The notes beneath the pieces were generated by a model that made no database searches, was not told the DNA's origin, and saw nothing but the letters and a program-made list of their open reading frames with translations. Positions 32,008-43,859 of a DNA stretch of 64,000 nt are shown here, piece by piece. The DNA comes from Paulinella micropora. Taxonomy: Eukaryota; Cercozoa; Imbricatea; Euglyphida; Paulinellidae. Position numbers and translations under genes: made by a program. The stretch lies in NCBI GenBank assembly GCA_019918135.1, contig WBZZ01000009.1, positions 325,001-389,000 on the forward strand, written 5' to 3'. The number at the start of each line of letters is the position of its first letter. Position 1 is the first letter of the stretch.

Positions 32008-33766
32008 TCAGTCGCACGGCCGGAGCCGGAAGAAGGCGTCCCCCAGGGGGGGTGGCCGGCCACTAAAAAAACTCCAGTAGGACGACTCGGGGTGGGATGC
32101 ATGTCCCAGGCTCTCGCCGAGGAAGGTGCGGCCGTTGCGTTCAAAGAGTGACTTCTCGAACGGGTCCCGCTCCAGCTTCTCGTAGCCGCTGCGGCTGACG
32201 GGCAGCAGCGTGCCCGTGTGCGTCATCATGCGCGACAGTGTTTCGGTGTGTAGCTGGTTGAGGCCCCCGATGCACGCCAGGGACCGGCCCAGCTCGTAGC
32301 GCAGGCACAGCGCCGCCGCCTCGATGCCGAGCAGCTGGTACGCGAGGGAAGGGTCGCTGAACTCGACTGTCTCGGGCACCCACTCCGGGCGGGCGAGCAG
32401 CTTGCGCAGCCGCTCCAGGCTGACCTGGCCCGGCTGCAGCGCCAGGCTGAGCACGGACGACGCCCGGTCGTAGCTGGCCTTGGCGACGCCGGTCGCGGGC
32501 CAGCAGGCGGCCAGGGCCCGGCGCAGGGCCGACGTACAGAACAGCTCGGTGCTGTTGTACTGGTACGTGCTGGCGCGCACCCGGCGGGTGGTTGGCGGCC
32601 GCGCCGGGGACACACCGCCGCCGGCGGCGGGGGCCGGCGGCCGCTTCGGGGACCCGTCGTCCCCGGCGGCGGGCCGGACCAAGCGGGCGAACAGGTACAG
32701 GCGGGCGTGGGGGGGCACGGCGTCCCCGGCGGGGGCCTCGACCCAAGCCGACAGCGCCAGGAAGGCGGGCAGCTGGGCGCGGACGGCCGCGACCACCAGG
32801 CGGTGGGTCAGCCCGCGCCGGGCGCAGGCCTCTCCGTCCAGCTCGAGGACACAGCCCTCCGCCGAGACCGGGGCGCCGCCGCCGCCCCCCCGCCGGCGGC
32901 GCACGCGCCCCCCGCCGGCGTCCAGGTCCCGGTCCTGCTGGTACAGCCAGAGCGCCCGCCCGCGCGCGGCGGCCTGCGCCTGGGCCGCGCGCAGCTCCTG
33001 GTGGTAGTCCCGGAAGCAGTGCAGCTCGAGGCAGAGCTCGTACGGTTCGAGCTGCTCAAAGAGGTTGACGAACTCGGCGGGCGCGCTGCCGCTGTGCAGG
33101 GCAGGCACGCGGCCGCGGGCCGCGGGGTCGAGCCCGCGCCAGCGCTCGATCTCGGGCAACGAGCGCACCCGGCCGAGCACGAAGTAGTCCCGCTGCTTCG
33201 GCTGCAGCCTGGTTAGGGCCAGGATGCGCGGGAGGCCCTCGGTGGACCGCATGACGCTGCTGGCCTTGTGCCGGGTGTTGAGCGTGAGCTGGGTGCCCAG
33301 GTGGCCGTACGAGGAGGCGGCCAGGCCCCCCACTGAGTGGCCAAAGTGCAGCAGCGAGCGCCCGCAGCAGTACAGGACCTGCTTGAGCAGTGCCTCCAAC
33401 AGGCCGAGCGACAGTGCGTAGACGCCGGCCGCGCGGTGGGCCGTGAGCTCCGACGAGACGTACGCCTGCTGGCTGGACCAGGCGTCCTCGTCCGGCGATT
33501 GCAGCAGGGCCAGGACGGCGCGCTCCACGAGCTCGTGGGCCCGGGCGGCCTCGCGCTCCGGTTCGAGCGGTGCCTCCCGTGCCAGCGCCGGGTAGCCCCG
33601 GCGCACCCGGCACACCAGCTCCGGCAGGCTAAAGGGCGCCTGCGGGACCCAGGCCGCGTCGGGGCGGACGAGCGCCGCCCGCCAGCGCAGGCGGACGAAC
33701 AGGGCGACGGAGCGCCGCACGCGCTCCTCCTCGGCCGGCCGGACGCCCAGCCCCGCCCGGACCGTG
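32008..33766 (-). CDS. RPB1-like segment D: C-terminal jaw/cleft
   Basis: Same frame as segment C. Has VGGLAASSYGHLGTQLTLNT and the closing RPB1 region (GLNQLHTETLSRMMTHTG, then FEKSLFERNGRTFLGESLGH). Stop TGA at 32008. Confidence 0.88.
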
Positions 33767-33768
33767 GC

Positions 33769-34789
33769 TCACAGGTCCCGGCAGTGGCCGCACGCGCCGG
33801 TAGCCACCGGCGCCCCGGCGGGCGGGGGGCGCTCGAGGCACAGCGGGAGCAGCGGGTGCCGGCCGCAGGGCCTAGCGCGCTGCTGGTGCTGCTGCTGCAG
33901 GAGGTCGGCGAGCCGTGACTCGACCGGGCGCCAGTGGAGCCCGTCCTGCAGCCGGCAGGGGAAGTCGATGACGCAGTCCCGTCCTCGCACCAGCAGGCCC
34001 GGGGGCGCCAGGTAAGCGCCCTGCAGCACAAAGTTGAGGGTGTGCTGGAAGTAGCCCGTGGTGGCCACGGTCCGCACGTTCTGGCCCACGACCTCGCGCG
34101 ACGCGGCCATGTGCCAGCCGAAGCTGCGCAGCGACAGCCCGGCCAGGAAGGACTCGCGCACGAAGCCACTGTCGTCGGGCGCGCCGGGGCGTGAGTAGGC
34201 GCTGCGCCGGCCGCCGACGCTCGGCTCGATCAGGGAGCAGGCGTACAGGTGCAGGCCTGCCTGGAGCTGCAACTGCTGCACGTCCTCGAGGGAGCCCTTG
34301 GCGCCCGACCCGATGCTGGACATGATCCCGCGCGTGTGCGGCGCGGCCAGCCAGGCCCGCTGGTGTTCTTGCGCCAGGGACCGCAGCCGGGCCCCGTGCT
34401 GGCTGCACCGGGCGAGCAGGTCGCGCTCGGCGCCCAGGTCCGCCGCCAGCAGGGCGGCCAGGCGCCGCTCACGGCGTACTCAGCCCTGCCGGCGGCCCGG
34501 GGGCGGGGGCGGGGCACGCCCGGCGCCGGGGCCGGGGCCGGGGCCGCCGCCGGGGCCGGGGGGCCGCCCCAGCGCCGGGGGGGGCGGCAGCTCCGCCGCG
34601 GGGCGCGGGGCCAGGTCCGCCAGCGACAGCGTGAGGGCGCGGCGGCGGTTCAGCCAGGCCACGAACACGCTGACGCAGTCGAGGAAGAAGGCAGCCCACT
34701 GGGGGGCGTAGTCGCTGTACAGGAGCTTGACGAGGCTGTCGCGGCCCTGGCCCAGGGGCGGCGCGGGGGGGCCCAGCGGCCCCGGCTCG
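33769..34789 (-). CDS. RPB1-like segments B-C: funnel, bridge helix, trigger loop
   Basis: After the frame change the sequence reads DSLVKLLYSDYAPQWAAFFL, passes a Pro/Gly-rich stretch and a TGA (34480), and continues SSIGSGAKGS and RSFGWHMAASREVVGQNVRT to a second TGA (33769). Conservation on both sides of each stop shows that one protein is interrupted. Confidence 0.85.
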
Positions 34790-37634
34790 CCCCCCCCCGG
34801 CCCAACGCCAGCGCGTGGCGGGCCTGCGCCTGGCTCACGAAGGACAGGGGCAGGAACCAGCCCAGCACGTCCCACGCGGTGCAGCCGTCGTCCGGCGGCC
34901 CCGGGCCCGCGCGCAGATAGCAGGGGGGCGCCGGCACGTGCCGCTCCAGCTGCGCGCGCAGGGACAGGACGTCGGTCGGGCCGAAGGTGTCGGGCCCCCG
35001 GAGCGCGCCCGCCAGGACGTTGAGGTTGTCGAGGGCGAGCTTGGCCACGTTCTCGGACGCGGCGCGCGTCACAATGTGCTGGCAGGAGCCGATGGCCTCG
35101 TCCGCCGACCAGCCGTCCAGGGGGTCCTGCAGCGCCACCAGCGTGATGACGTCCCCGTCGTTGTCGCCGTTGAAGGGGATCTCTTCGATCGGGTTGAGCG
35201 CCAGGCAGAAGTGCTGCGGGGCAAACTCGGGCCGGTCCACCGCGAGCCGCCGCGCGTTCAGGCGGGACAGCGCCGCCAGGCACGAGGGGGGCTCGCTGAA
35301 GAGGTCGGTGCGGGGCACGAGGACCGAGAACACGCGCGCGCTCTGCGGCGACAGCGTGGGCTGACGGTTGATGAGGACCTTGCTGCCCTGCGTGAGGCTC
35401 ATCTCCAGCACGTCGCCCACGTGGAGGAAGTCCGAGTACGGCAGCGCGCCCCCCCGGCCCGCGCCGGCGGCGGCCAGCTCGTCGAGCAGGAGCGGGGGGC
35501 AGAAGGCCAGGGGGTTGAACACGGAGCCGCGCTGGGGGGCTTGCGCCCACGCCGCCCGCTGCGCGCCCCGCGGCCGCCGCCACAGCAGGCCCAGCGCGGG
35601 GTACACGTCCCCGTACACGAGGTCGGGGTTGCGCTCCCGCAGGGCCACGGCCTCTGCCGCCCGGCCCTCGTCGCGCAGCCGGGCCAGCAGCGCATGCCAG
35701 CCGCGCAGCCGGGCCCGCGCCCGCTGGATCAGGTCGGCCCGGGCGCGCACCGACTCCACGTTCTGCGCCGTGACGCGCACACACTCGAACTGCGTGCGCA
35801 GGAAGCCCCAGCCCACCATGACGTGCCCCACCGGGACGGTGGCGACGCCGATCAGGACCCCGCGGCCGGAGCAGTTGATGCGCTTGCCGATGCCGTTCTT
35901 GCGGAACTCGCCGTCCTTGCGGCTCAGGAGCTCGCTGAGGCTGCGGAGCCCCTCGGGCGGCCGCAGCGCGGGCGGGACAGTGGGCGGGGCCGCGGCCGCC
36001 GAGTGGGGCGCCGGGGGGTGCACGGGCGCGTGGCTCGTGAGGCCCACACACCAGCAGTTGTAGGCGGCGGTCAGCGTGCGGAGGTACTCGGTCGTCAGCA
36101 CGCAGCCCGGCCCCTGCTGCCACAGCGCGCCCGCCTCGAGCGCCAGCGGGGCGCCGGGCGCGGCCCGGGCGGGGTTGCCCCACGCCCGCCCCCCCAGGTG
36201 CCGCTCCAGCGCCAGCCGGAGCTCCCAGGCGCAGCGCAGCAGGTCGGCGACGGCGTACGCGTTGTCGGCCAGCTCGTGGCCGTAGCTCAGCAGCACCTGG
36301 CGGCCGTCCACGCTCGCGTGCGTCACGGGCAGCAGCGCGCGCGAGGGGACCAGGCGCGCGAAGCGGAAGAGGCGTTCGGGGTGCGCGGGCAGGCGGGCCC
36401 GCACCCAGGCGTCGGCCGGCGCCGCGGCGAGCCAGGCGCGCAGCGCCGCCGAGTGCACCTGCGCCCAGCCGCCGCCGGCCCGGGGGCAGCACCAGCCGCA
36501 CAAGTTCTCGAGTGCCGCGTGGCCGGCGGGGCCGCGGAACTGGACCTCGGCCCACAGGCCACACAGCTTGACCAGGCGGGGCTGCGCGCAGCCGCAGCCC
36601 AGCCCGCGCGGCAGCCGGCGGGTCACGCCCGCGTGCGCCAGCTTCTGCAGGCGCTGCAGCAGCGCCTCGGCCAGGGACGCCTCACGCAGGCTCAGGCACG
36701 CCGCCGCGGCCAGCGAGAACGGCTGCCCGGCCGCGCAGGCGAGCGCGCGCCACACCTGCTGCAGCCTGGCCAGCAGCACGCCCCCCAGCAGTACGTCCGT
36801 GCGCTGTCGCTGGGCGGCGGCGTGCGACAGCTTGTTGCGGCGGTGCTGCTGCGCCAGCAGCCCGTTCCAGCGCTCGCGGACCCGGGCCAGAACGGCCTCC
36901 CAGGCATCCAGCGAAGCCGCCGGGCCGGGCCACGCGCCGCCCACGGCGGCGGCCGCCCCCGCCGCCCCCTCGGTGGTCAGCAGCCACGAGCGCCGGCTCG
37001 TGTCGGCCGCCGCGGGGCAGGCCAGCAGGTCCGGGCCCGCGGCCGCGGGCTCGTCCCCGGCGCAGGCCTGCCAGTCGCCCCACCTGGCGGCCCAGGCCAC
37101 CTCGTCCTGCCCGCTGGCGTGGCCGGGCGCGTGGGCGACCTGGAGCTGCAGCTGGGCCAGCCCCGTCACCCGGTCCAGGGACTCGACGAGCGCGCGCTGC
37201 TGCTCCTGGCTCAGGACGGCCCGGCCGTCGGCCACGCAGGCCGACGGCCCCGCCTCCTCCTTGGCCAGCACCGCCGTGTCCCACAAGAAGGCCCCGCATT
37301 GCTTACACACCAGGGACAGGGCTAGCGACGCCTGCTTTTCGAACTGGGGTAGCAGCCACGGCTCCGGTACCTCGAGGTGGAAGGAGTGGTAGGTGCAGGC
37401 CAGCAAATCTTGCTCGCACAAGGAGCAGCACTTGGTAGCGCTGTCGGGCGTCAGCACGGGGTCGTGGTACGTGAACTTGGCCTGGTTCTCCTCGGTGCCG
37501 AGCCCCGACAGCCAGCCGGCCGACACGTCCTGCACGTCCAGGTCCGTGGCTAGCTCGGCTGCCAGGCTGAGCACGTAATGGTCGTCGCCGTCCGCCGGGC
37601 AGGGCGCGCGCACCTCCTGGACTGCTTGCCACAT
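34790..37634 (-). CDS. RPB1-like segment A: clamp to active site
   Basis: Open frame from the ATG through the clamp zinc sites, dock and double-psi barrel with NGDNDGD. Beyond the homopolymer near 34790 the frame runs into a meaningless Ser/Arg-rich tail to 34650. Confidence 0.88.
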
Positions 37635-37904
37635 GCGGCCGGGGCTGACCCCACAGCCGCTTCGTCTCTGCTCGGCGTGGCAATGTGGCCAGCCCAGAGA
37701 GAGCAGGAGGAGGCCGGCTCGTTCTCCCCTGGCTGGGGGAAAGGAGGACGCTCTCTTCTCTCTCCTCTCTCTGTCTCCGGAGAGGGAGAGTGCAGGGGGA
37801 AGGGGGACGCAGGGGGAGGGTACCAATCCCCGCCGCGCTCGCTTCCCTGCCGTCCAGGCCGTCCCCTCCCTCTACGACGCGCGCTCCCTGCCATGACCGC
37901 CAGC
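37635..37904. promoter_or_regulatory. Divergent promoter region between RPB1-like and F-box genes
   Basis: About 270 bp holding alternating purine and pyrimidine tracts (ctctcttctctctcctctct). Both flanking genes start here and point away from each other. Confidence 0.4.
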
Positions 37905-39176
37905 TAAACCAACAAAGGAAAGCATTGCGGACCGACCTACACTGGGGTTCCCGGCCGGGGCCTGGCACCAGGTCAGGGACTATCTGGGCTGGCACCCTGG
38001 GCTAGGGGCCGTGAGCCCCGAGCTGCACGGATTCCTGGACAGGCCGGCGGCCTGGGCGCGCTTCCGCTGTACCGAGCTCGACCTAAGCACTCCTGCCCGG
38101 GCTACGGCCTTCCAGGCCTGGCTGGACCAGGCCTGGAGCCATGCCAAGGTCCAGGTAGGGACCCTGGTGTTGGACATATAGTTGCTGAGCGCCCGGGGCG
38201 GGGCCTGGGCCAGCCTGGCCGTGGACGGGCTGTGCCTGACGGGGCCGAAGGACCTCACGTACGAACGCGGCCAGCTCCTGGTGAAGCTCTGGCCTAAGCT
38301 AAGGCAGCTCGACCTCGACCTCGCCGACCCCCCCGACCCCGCCGACCCCGCCGGCCCCACGAAACGTGGCCAGGTTCTTGAGCTCGGGTTCAAGCACTTG
38401 GCTGGACTGGGGAATTTGCAGCGCCTCGTGATTAGGGAGTGCAAGTCTGTAACGCCTGGCTGGTCCGCTTACGTGAGCCAGCTGCAGAGCTTGCAGGAGC
38501 TTTACGTCAGTCAAGTGCGTGTCACAGGTAGTGATTTATCCAAACTGGCAACGCTGCCGCAGCTGCGGAAGCTAACAATCGAGGCTGGCCTCGGCGTCGG
38601 GGAATTTACACTGCAGGGCCTCGCTCGGATGCAGTCCCTAGAGGAGCTGTCTCTTCGCGATTGTTCTGAGGTCAAGGGAGAGCAGCCCTTACCAAACCTG
38701 CCGCTGCTGCGAAAGCTCGACCTTAGCGGGTGTTACGAGCTCCAGAGCGACGGGCTGTTGTTGGATCTGAACCTGCCAGCGCTGCTGGAGCTGGACTTGC
38801 GTTTGTGCTTGAACCTCAGCTCGCTGGTCATTGTACCAACGCTGCTCCACCTGCGGAGACTCTGCCTCGCTGATTGTACAGAGCTGCCCGCCTGCCGTCC
38901 TTGGCTTGGCTGCACGACCGGGTGGACCTGGAGGACCTCAGCCTCGCTGGCTGGGAACAGCTCACGGACGTGGGACTGGCGCGCTTGCAGACTCTGCCGA
39001 ACCTACGAAAACTCAACCTCAGCGGCTGTACGCAAATCACGGACCCAGGAGTGAGTTCTCTCTTCCAGCGCCTGCCGAGCCTAAGAGAACTCGGCCTTGA
39101 GGGCTGTACCGAGCTCACTGAGCCAGGGATACAGGCACTACGAGAGTCTAGGCCGCTTGTCCTAATAACGACCGAA
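37905..39176 (+). pseudogene. F-box/LRR protein (FBXL-like), broken
   Basis: The N-terminal part reads LGFPAGAWHQVRDYLGW...VSPELHGF, an F-box-like pattern (LP..W..I..YL....L..VS). It is followed by leucine-rich repeats of the Cys-containing FBXL type, such as LQRLVIRECKSVTPG, LPLLRKLDLSGCYELQ and LPNLRKLNLSGCTQITDPGV. Such proteins act as substrate receptors of SCF ubiquitin ligases. Breaks: in-frame TAG at 38179 after TLVLDI and a one-base shift near 38885, both inside conserved repeats. The start is uncertain, since no clean ATG was found in frame; the first supported codon is near 37905. Stop at 39176. Confidence 0.65.
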
Positions 39177-39420
39177 TGAATGAATGAACGAGGACCGCGC
39201 TAGCTTCTTCAGGCAGAGACGCCCGAAAAAATCCTAGCCCAGGGGGGAGGGCCCTCCCTCCCCCGGTTTAGACCCGCGCCTTACCAGGAGCCGCGTACTT
39301 AAAAATGGAGCAGTGTAACAAGTCAGAAATGGTGGGTGTTGGCGGCCTACGACACGCGGCACGGGCTGCACCTACCGCCGGCGGTCCCACACGCCCTCCC
39401 CCCTTCCTTCCAGGGGGTCG

Positions 39421-39545
39421 AGCCCAACGCTCAGCGGCCGGGCCAGCCTCGTTTCGCACGTCCGGGGCGGTGGCTAACTCGGCGGCCAAGCCAGCACGTC
39501 AGGGGGGCCGTCGCCGTCCGCCGGGCAGGGGGCGCGCGCCCCTCC
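39421..39545 (-). pseudogene. Relic of the RPB1-like 5' coding end
   Basis: This stretch matches 37501-37622 inside the RPB1-like N-terminus, for example cgtcgccgtccgccgggcag in both places, and a minus-strand reading gives AAELATAPDV against AAELATDLDV. It is a short, frame-broken duplicate, in the same divergent position relative to the next F-box gene. Confidence 0.75.
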
Positions 39546-39715
39546 TGGCCACAGGCAGCCGTGGCTGCCCCCCCCCGCCCCTCTCCTTGCCCGCGCTCAT
39601 CGCCCCCCCCCCCCCCCCCGCCTCCTCCCTCCCGCGTCCGCCACCCTGCCGGGCTGGGGGTGGACCGCCCTCCCCCCAGGTGTCATGACAAAGAAGAAAA
39701 AGGTTGGAGCGGTCG

Positions 39716-42700
39716 ATGGCTAACCAGGGGCATCGAGCTATCGAGGGGTCCGGCCCTCGGGCGCACCCTGGCCAGGCCGGGCCCTCCCCGTCGTTGACGG
39801 GGAACTTGCTCAGCTTCCTCGGTGGCTCCGACCGCCTCGCTGCTTGCTGCCTTTCCCCGTCCTGGCTGGCCAGAGAGCGGGAGGATTGCGCACGGCAGAC
39901 CTTGCTCCCTACGTGTTTACAACGCTACAACTGGTTGTACGAATCCCAGGAGGATGATCTCCCCCGCCACGACCGCCTAGAGCAAATGCTGCCACATCTC
40001 GACTATTGGGTGCGGCAGGTCCTCCCGGGCTCGGCCACCTGGCGCCCGCGGACAGACAACGAGCGCGCGTGGAAGGCCACCGCGAGTGGTTTGGAGTTGC
40101 AGAAGTCGCTGACTTTCCGGAATCTGGTAGCGCCCAGGCAAGCAGAAGTCTGGAGTGGCGAAACCATCGTTCAAGCAGCCGAACGCTATTGGAGGGCTGT
40201 GGCCGACGCCGTCAAGCGGTTTGCGCCTGGGCCTAGGGCCACCAGTCCCACCGACGGGCGGCCCGAGCCGGACGGGTCTACCGAACTCACGGTGATACTC
40301 GCCCCGCCGGGCCCGGACGCGGACACCGGTGTCATCACGCTGACGCCGCGGAGCGCCCTGCACTTTCCTTTCCGACCTGAGGCGGGGATGATACGCACGA
40401 TTACTTCCCTGCACCTGCACTGCTTCCCCTTAGTCTTCGATGAGAGTACCTTTTGGCTTGCGGCTCAGGATGTGCTGCGGAGGCTGCGCCTGACGCAGAC
40501 GCAGATGGACTGTGCACACCACGAGAAAGGGACACTGAGCTTCCTAAACTGCACTGCACTGGAGGAGCTCGTGTTCACGCAGCAGGCGCCGGCGGCGGGC
40601 GCTGCCCCCGCCCGCCTGGCACTCGCCTTTGAGGGATGCGACAACCTCAGCGTCATCGATACCTCCACTGGCAGCAGCGTCCCGCAGCCCGTCTCGATTA
40701 CGCTGACAGGGGGGCGCAGGCGATCGCTCCTGCTCAGGCCCGGCCCCTGAGACCTGGGGTTGACTGCGAAAAGGCAGTCCCTATCGAGACTGGTCTTGGA
40801 AGGGCCGCCAGTGGGGGGCAAAGCCGATCTCAAACTCGAGTGCGGGCCGGTTTCACCTGCCTAGTCTGGCACGGGCTGCAAGAAGCAACCGATGATGTCA
40901 TCGCTACGCTGCAAGGCAGTGACCTTAGGAAGCTGTTGTGGCCTGACCTCCAGACGGCGCTGGGCTCTTTCGTGCTGACAGCGGGCATTCCTGGGAAGGA
41001 TGGGAGAAATGCAGATTTTCAAGGCCATGATGATGAGTACGAGGTCGGGTTGCCCGCACTGGAGACCTGTGCAAAAAACCTGCGGCTGACGCTCCTGGGC
41101 TGCCAGTACCTGCGGACGTTCGAGCTACCGAGGCTGCGGCACGTGGGGACCTAACCGTGAGCCTCGGGAACTGTTTTCACCTCAAGACCTTCAAGCTGCC
41201 CCAGCTGGCCTACGTTCATGGCAGCCTTGTCCTAGGCTTGGTGTCGGCACGCGGAGTGTTGGCCGCCGTAGTTTTGGAAGCACTCAGCAAATGTGGCTCA
41301 GTCTCCCTGGACATCCGCCCCGCCAGGGAACTGACCGACCTTGGAATGCCGGCGCTCCGCGAGGCAGGCAGCGTCGCAATCAGGTTAGAGGAGTGCAAGA
41401 GCTTGCCCACGGTGTCTCTGCCAGCGCTCTGCAAGGCAAACAGCGTGCAGCTAACCTTGATAGATTGCAAGGGCTTGAGCCAGGTGTCCCTGCAAAAGCT
41501 AGCGCTACCGGCAGTGGAGGAGCAGAGCGCCTACCCCGCCATCACAGTCGCAGCCTCAGACTGCGTCGGTCTCAAGGACTTGGCAGCGCCCGTGCTACAG
41601 ATTGCTAAGCTGATCAAGATCGACATACACGGCGTCGACCTGCCGTCAGTGAACCTGTCCTGCCTGCGCGAGTGCCAAGAGACCCTGACCCTGGGGTACG
41701 CGGGTCCATCGCGGAGGCAGCAGGACGGCTCGCTCCCTCCAGCGGCCAGGCTGGCATTCGACAACTTGTCACGGGTGGGGCAGCTGGCGAAGTTCAGCCT
41801 TGAGCGCAATCAAGGCCTCCGGGAGCTCCGCTGGCCCAGTCTGACTGACGTGGCCGAGCTCGACGTTGACTGTGCAGATTGTGGCCAGCTGCGCCTAGTC
41901 AGTCTGCCGGCCCTGGTGGCAGGCCAGACGAGTCTCTCTCTGGACTTCCGGCAGTGTCCACAGCTAGCCGAGCTGTAGGTGCCGCTGTTGCGGACGGCCG
42001 CGAGCAATACCTACATCAGGCTGTGGGGCTGCGACGCTGTTACTGAACTCTGCTTCCCAAGCCTGGTTGGCCAGCAGGGACCGCCCGCTGAAGGCTATGC
42101 CGAAGACGTACACCACGAGTTCGTCCTCGATGCCATAGAGTGCAAGGGACTAAGGAAGCTGGCTTTACAAAGGCTGCAGACAGTGAGCACCGACCTGCGT
42201 GTCTCCGTCAGTGATTGCCAGATGCTCACAGACTGCAAACTGCCTAGTCTGACATTCTGCCCCCAGGTCGAATTCGTCTTTCAGGGGTGCCCAAGCTTAC
42301 AAAGCTTTAGTGCGCCCCCGCTGTCCGGCCGCGGTGCAACATCGACCCTGCTGCTCGAGTTCAGCGACTGTGCCACGTTCAGCGACCTCGCCCTGCCGGA
42401 GAGGCTAGCCGCAGGCACGTTCAAACTCAGTCTCACAAATTGCCCCAGGCTCCAAAAAGTGGAGCTGCCGCCTGGCCTGGCCTGCCATGTCGTAGATATT
42501 ACCGTGAAAAAGTGTGAGTCGTTCCAGAGCCTCAGCGTCCCTGGCGCCTGGGAGGGGCGCGAGGTCCTGAGGCTACTGTTCCAGGATTTTGCAGCGTTCG
42601 GAAGCCACGTTTTACCCCCAGGGGCGGGGGTCCAAGACATCATGCTCGTGGTCGAGGACTGCACACAAGTGGAGGAGCTAATTCTACCTCACTGGCCGAC

Positions 42701-42893
42701 CTGCGACTGGCTCACGCTCCGAATCGAGCGCTGTACTTCTCTCCGGAGCATACGCCTCCCCGTTCGCGAGCAGGGACGGCAGTTGCGAATGTCGCTGATT
42801 CTGCAAGAATGCCCCCAACTGGCGGTGCTGGAGAACGAGCCAAGTACTTATGAGTGGAAGACGGTGGAGGGCTGTGCCCTACCCCCTGACTAG
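39716..42893 (+). pseudogene. F-box/LRR-like protein 2, broken
   Basis: ATG chosen at MANQGHRAIE. An F-box-like N-terminus (LTGNLLSFLGGSDRLAACCL, about residues 25-50) is nearly identical in pattern to the gene at 44126. Behind it are about 900 codons of repeats such as SVAIRLEECKSLPTVSLPAL and FKLSLTNCPRLQKVELP, a BspA/LRR-like series. Breaks: TGA at 40748, one or more shifts at 40740-40870, a lost G near 41146 (four-base G run) and an in-frame TAG at 41976. Product inferred as an SCF receptor with an unusual long repeat domain. The stop is the TAG at 42891. Confidence 0.6.
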
Positions 42894-43189
42894 ACGCTAC
42901 ATCACACAGACTGGCAGAGCTTAGCCCCGGTCCGCTGCCTGTCTGGTACAGGACGCTCTCCAGCCCACGGTTACGGACTGTCACAGGCTCCAGGGGGGCA
43001 TAGGATTCCTCGTCGGTGGGTGCAGCCTCGGGGGTCGCGCTGGTTCTGCGAGCACTACTGAACGATCTATCTGTGGATGAGTCCAAGCGGATCGACACGT
43101 TTTTATTAAAAAGAGCGGGTGAGCGACGCCCCTGCCAGACAAGCCGCCTCGCATGCAAAAGCCGTCCGCCGGTGCGTCCGGGGAGGGAG

Positions 43190-43255
43190 CTACAGCTGCG
43201 CCTGCCGGGACGGTCCGCGTAAGCTCTGGCTGTGCACAGTGCGCTGCCACTTTCT
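43190..43255 (+). repeat. Intergenic repeat, copy 1
   Basis: agctgcgcctgccgggacgg and ccgcgtaagctctggctgtg recur in the same order at 48816-48876 after the kinase gene. Confidence 0.85.
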
Positions 43256-43306
43256 GCAACAGGAAGTAGCCCCCCAGGACGGACTGTAATCTTTTTTTTT
43301 TAATAG

Positions 43307-43664
43307 CTAGCAAAGAAGTGGGCAACACAGGACACGCTTTCCTGACACGGGCAGGTACATCCTCCAGAGTTGGCCTGGTGACGAAATAGTTGTCATGGTT
43401 GCGACGTTCTGGTTGCGACGTTCTTCTTCTTCTTCCTGTGACGTGCGCAGGGCCTCCAATGTCAGCAACCAGAGGATTAGCTTGTTGGCTTGGGTTTGGA
43501 GCAGGAGAGACACTGGGCGGTGCAGCTTGTTTTCTAATTCGAATGACGACGTGCCTTCGCTTAATTCCTTCTTTACATTGGCCAGAAGGTGCGACCCCCC
43601 CCCTGTCCGCAAGCTGGGCCGCGGTGATCGGCAGTGTCTCCCCAGTAGCGAACCTCAGTTCCAT
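43307..43664 (-). pseudogene. Small protein, possibly Skp1/elongin-C-like
   Basis: ATG at 43664 gives MELRFATGETLPITAAQLAD; a G8-9 homopolymer near 43598 shifts frame into LLANVKKELSEGTSSFELEN and LLLQTQANKLILWLLTLEAL, ending at 43307. About 118 residues. The opening (M.L...G..(I/F).(V/I)...A) and the later LP/L..L..V helix pattern resemble the BTB/POZ fold of Skp1, which binds F-box proteins. The match is weak, and the argument leans on the neighbouring F-box genes. A minus-strand frame running from 43751 to 42981 covers part of it. Confidence 0.35.
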
Positions 43665-43859
43665 CGGCCGCGCGTCTTGCTTCGTGTCGTCGAGATCGCG
43701 GTCATCCGGGCTTGATACTCCCCCGGGACCGCCGGGCGCTGATTCCACCACTTAGGCTCTTTTCGATGAAGAGCCCCCGGCAGCATCCGCGGGAAGTCGT
43801 GTACTCCCACAGTTGCCGCATTCTTGTTCGGACATTCGTTTTTTTCAGGTAGCAGCCAG

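Larger units (their letters stand above)
32008..37634 (-). pseudogene. RPB1: RNA polymerase largest subunit (RPB1-like), broken into pieces
   Basis: Catalytic subunit of a multisubunit RNA polymerase, in viral form, about 1,870 codons. Start ATG at 37634 (MWQAVQEV). Visible in order: clamp zinc site (CC at 69-70, C73, C80, H83/H86; C110, C113), KDGEFRKNGIGKRINCSGRG (about residue 570), VLINRQPTLSP, and the active-site loop NGDNDGD (about 820), with all three metal-binding Asp. Then follow LLYSDYAPQWAAFFLD, GSGAKGS, trigger-loop/bridge region GFVRESFLAGLS, YGHLGTQLTLNT and the C-terminal MMTHTGTLLPVSRSG. No heptad CTD is seen. Breaks: a shift in a C9-10 run near 34790 and in-frame TGA at 34480 and 33769. 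Inserted low-complexity stretches make it longer than cellular RPB1 cores. It faces away from the F-box gene at 37905 across a shared promoter region. Confidence 0.9.

Noticed and set aside
34480-36564. Long minus-strand Arg/Pro/Gly-rich ORF
   Set aside because: Most of it is the wrong frame of the RPB1-like gene; only its last part (after about 34790) is the true continuation.
34815-37325. 836-codon plus-strand ORF
   Set aside because: Antisense shadow of the RPB1-like gene caused by high GC; no motif, and the opposite strand has conserved polymerase motifs.
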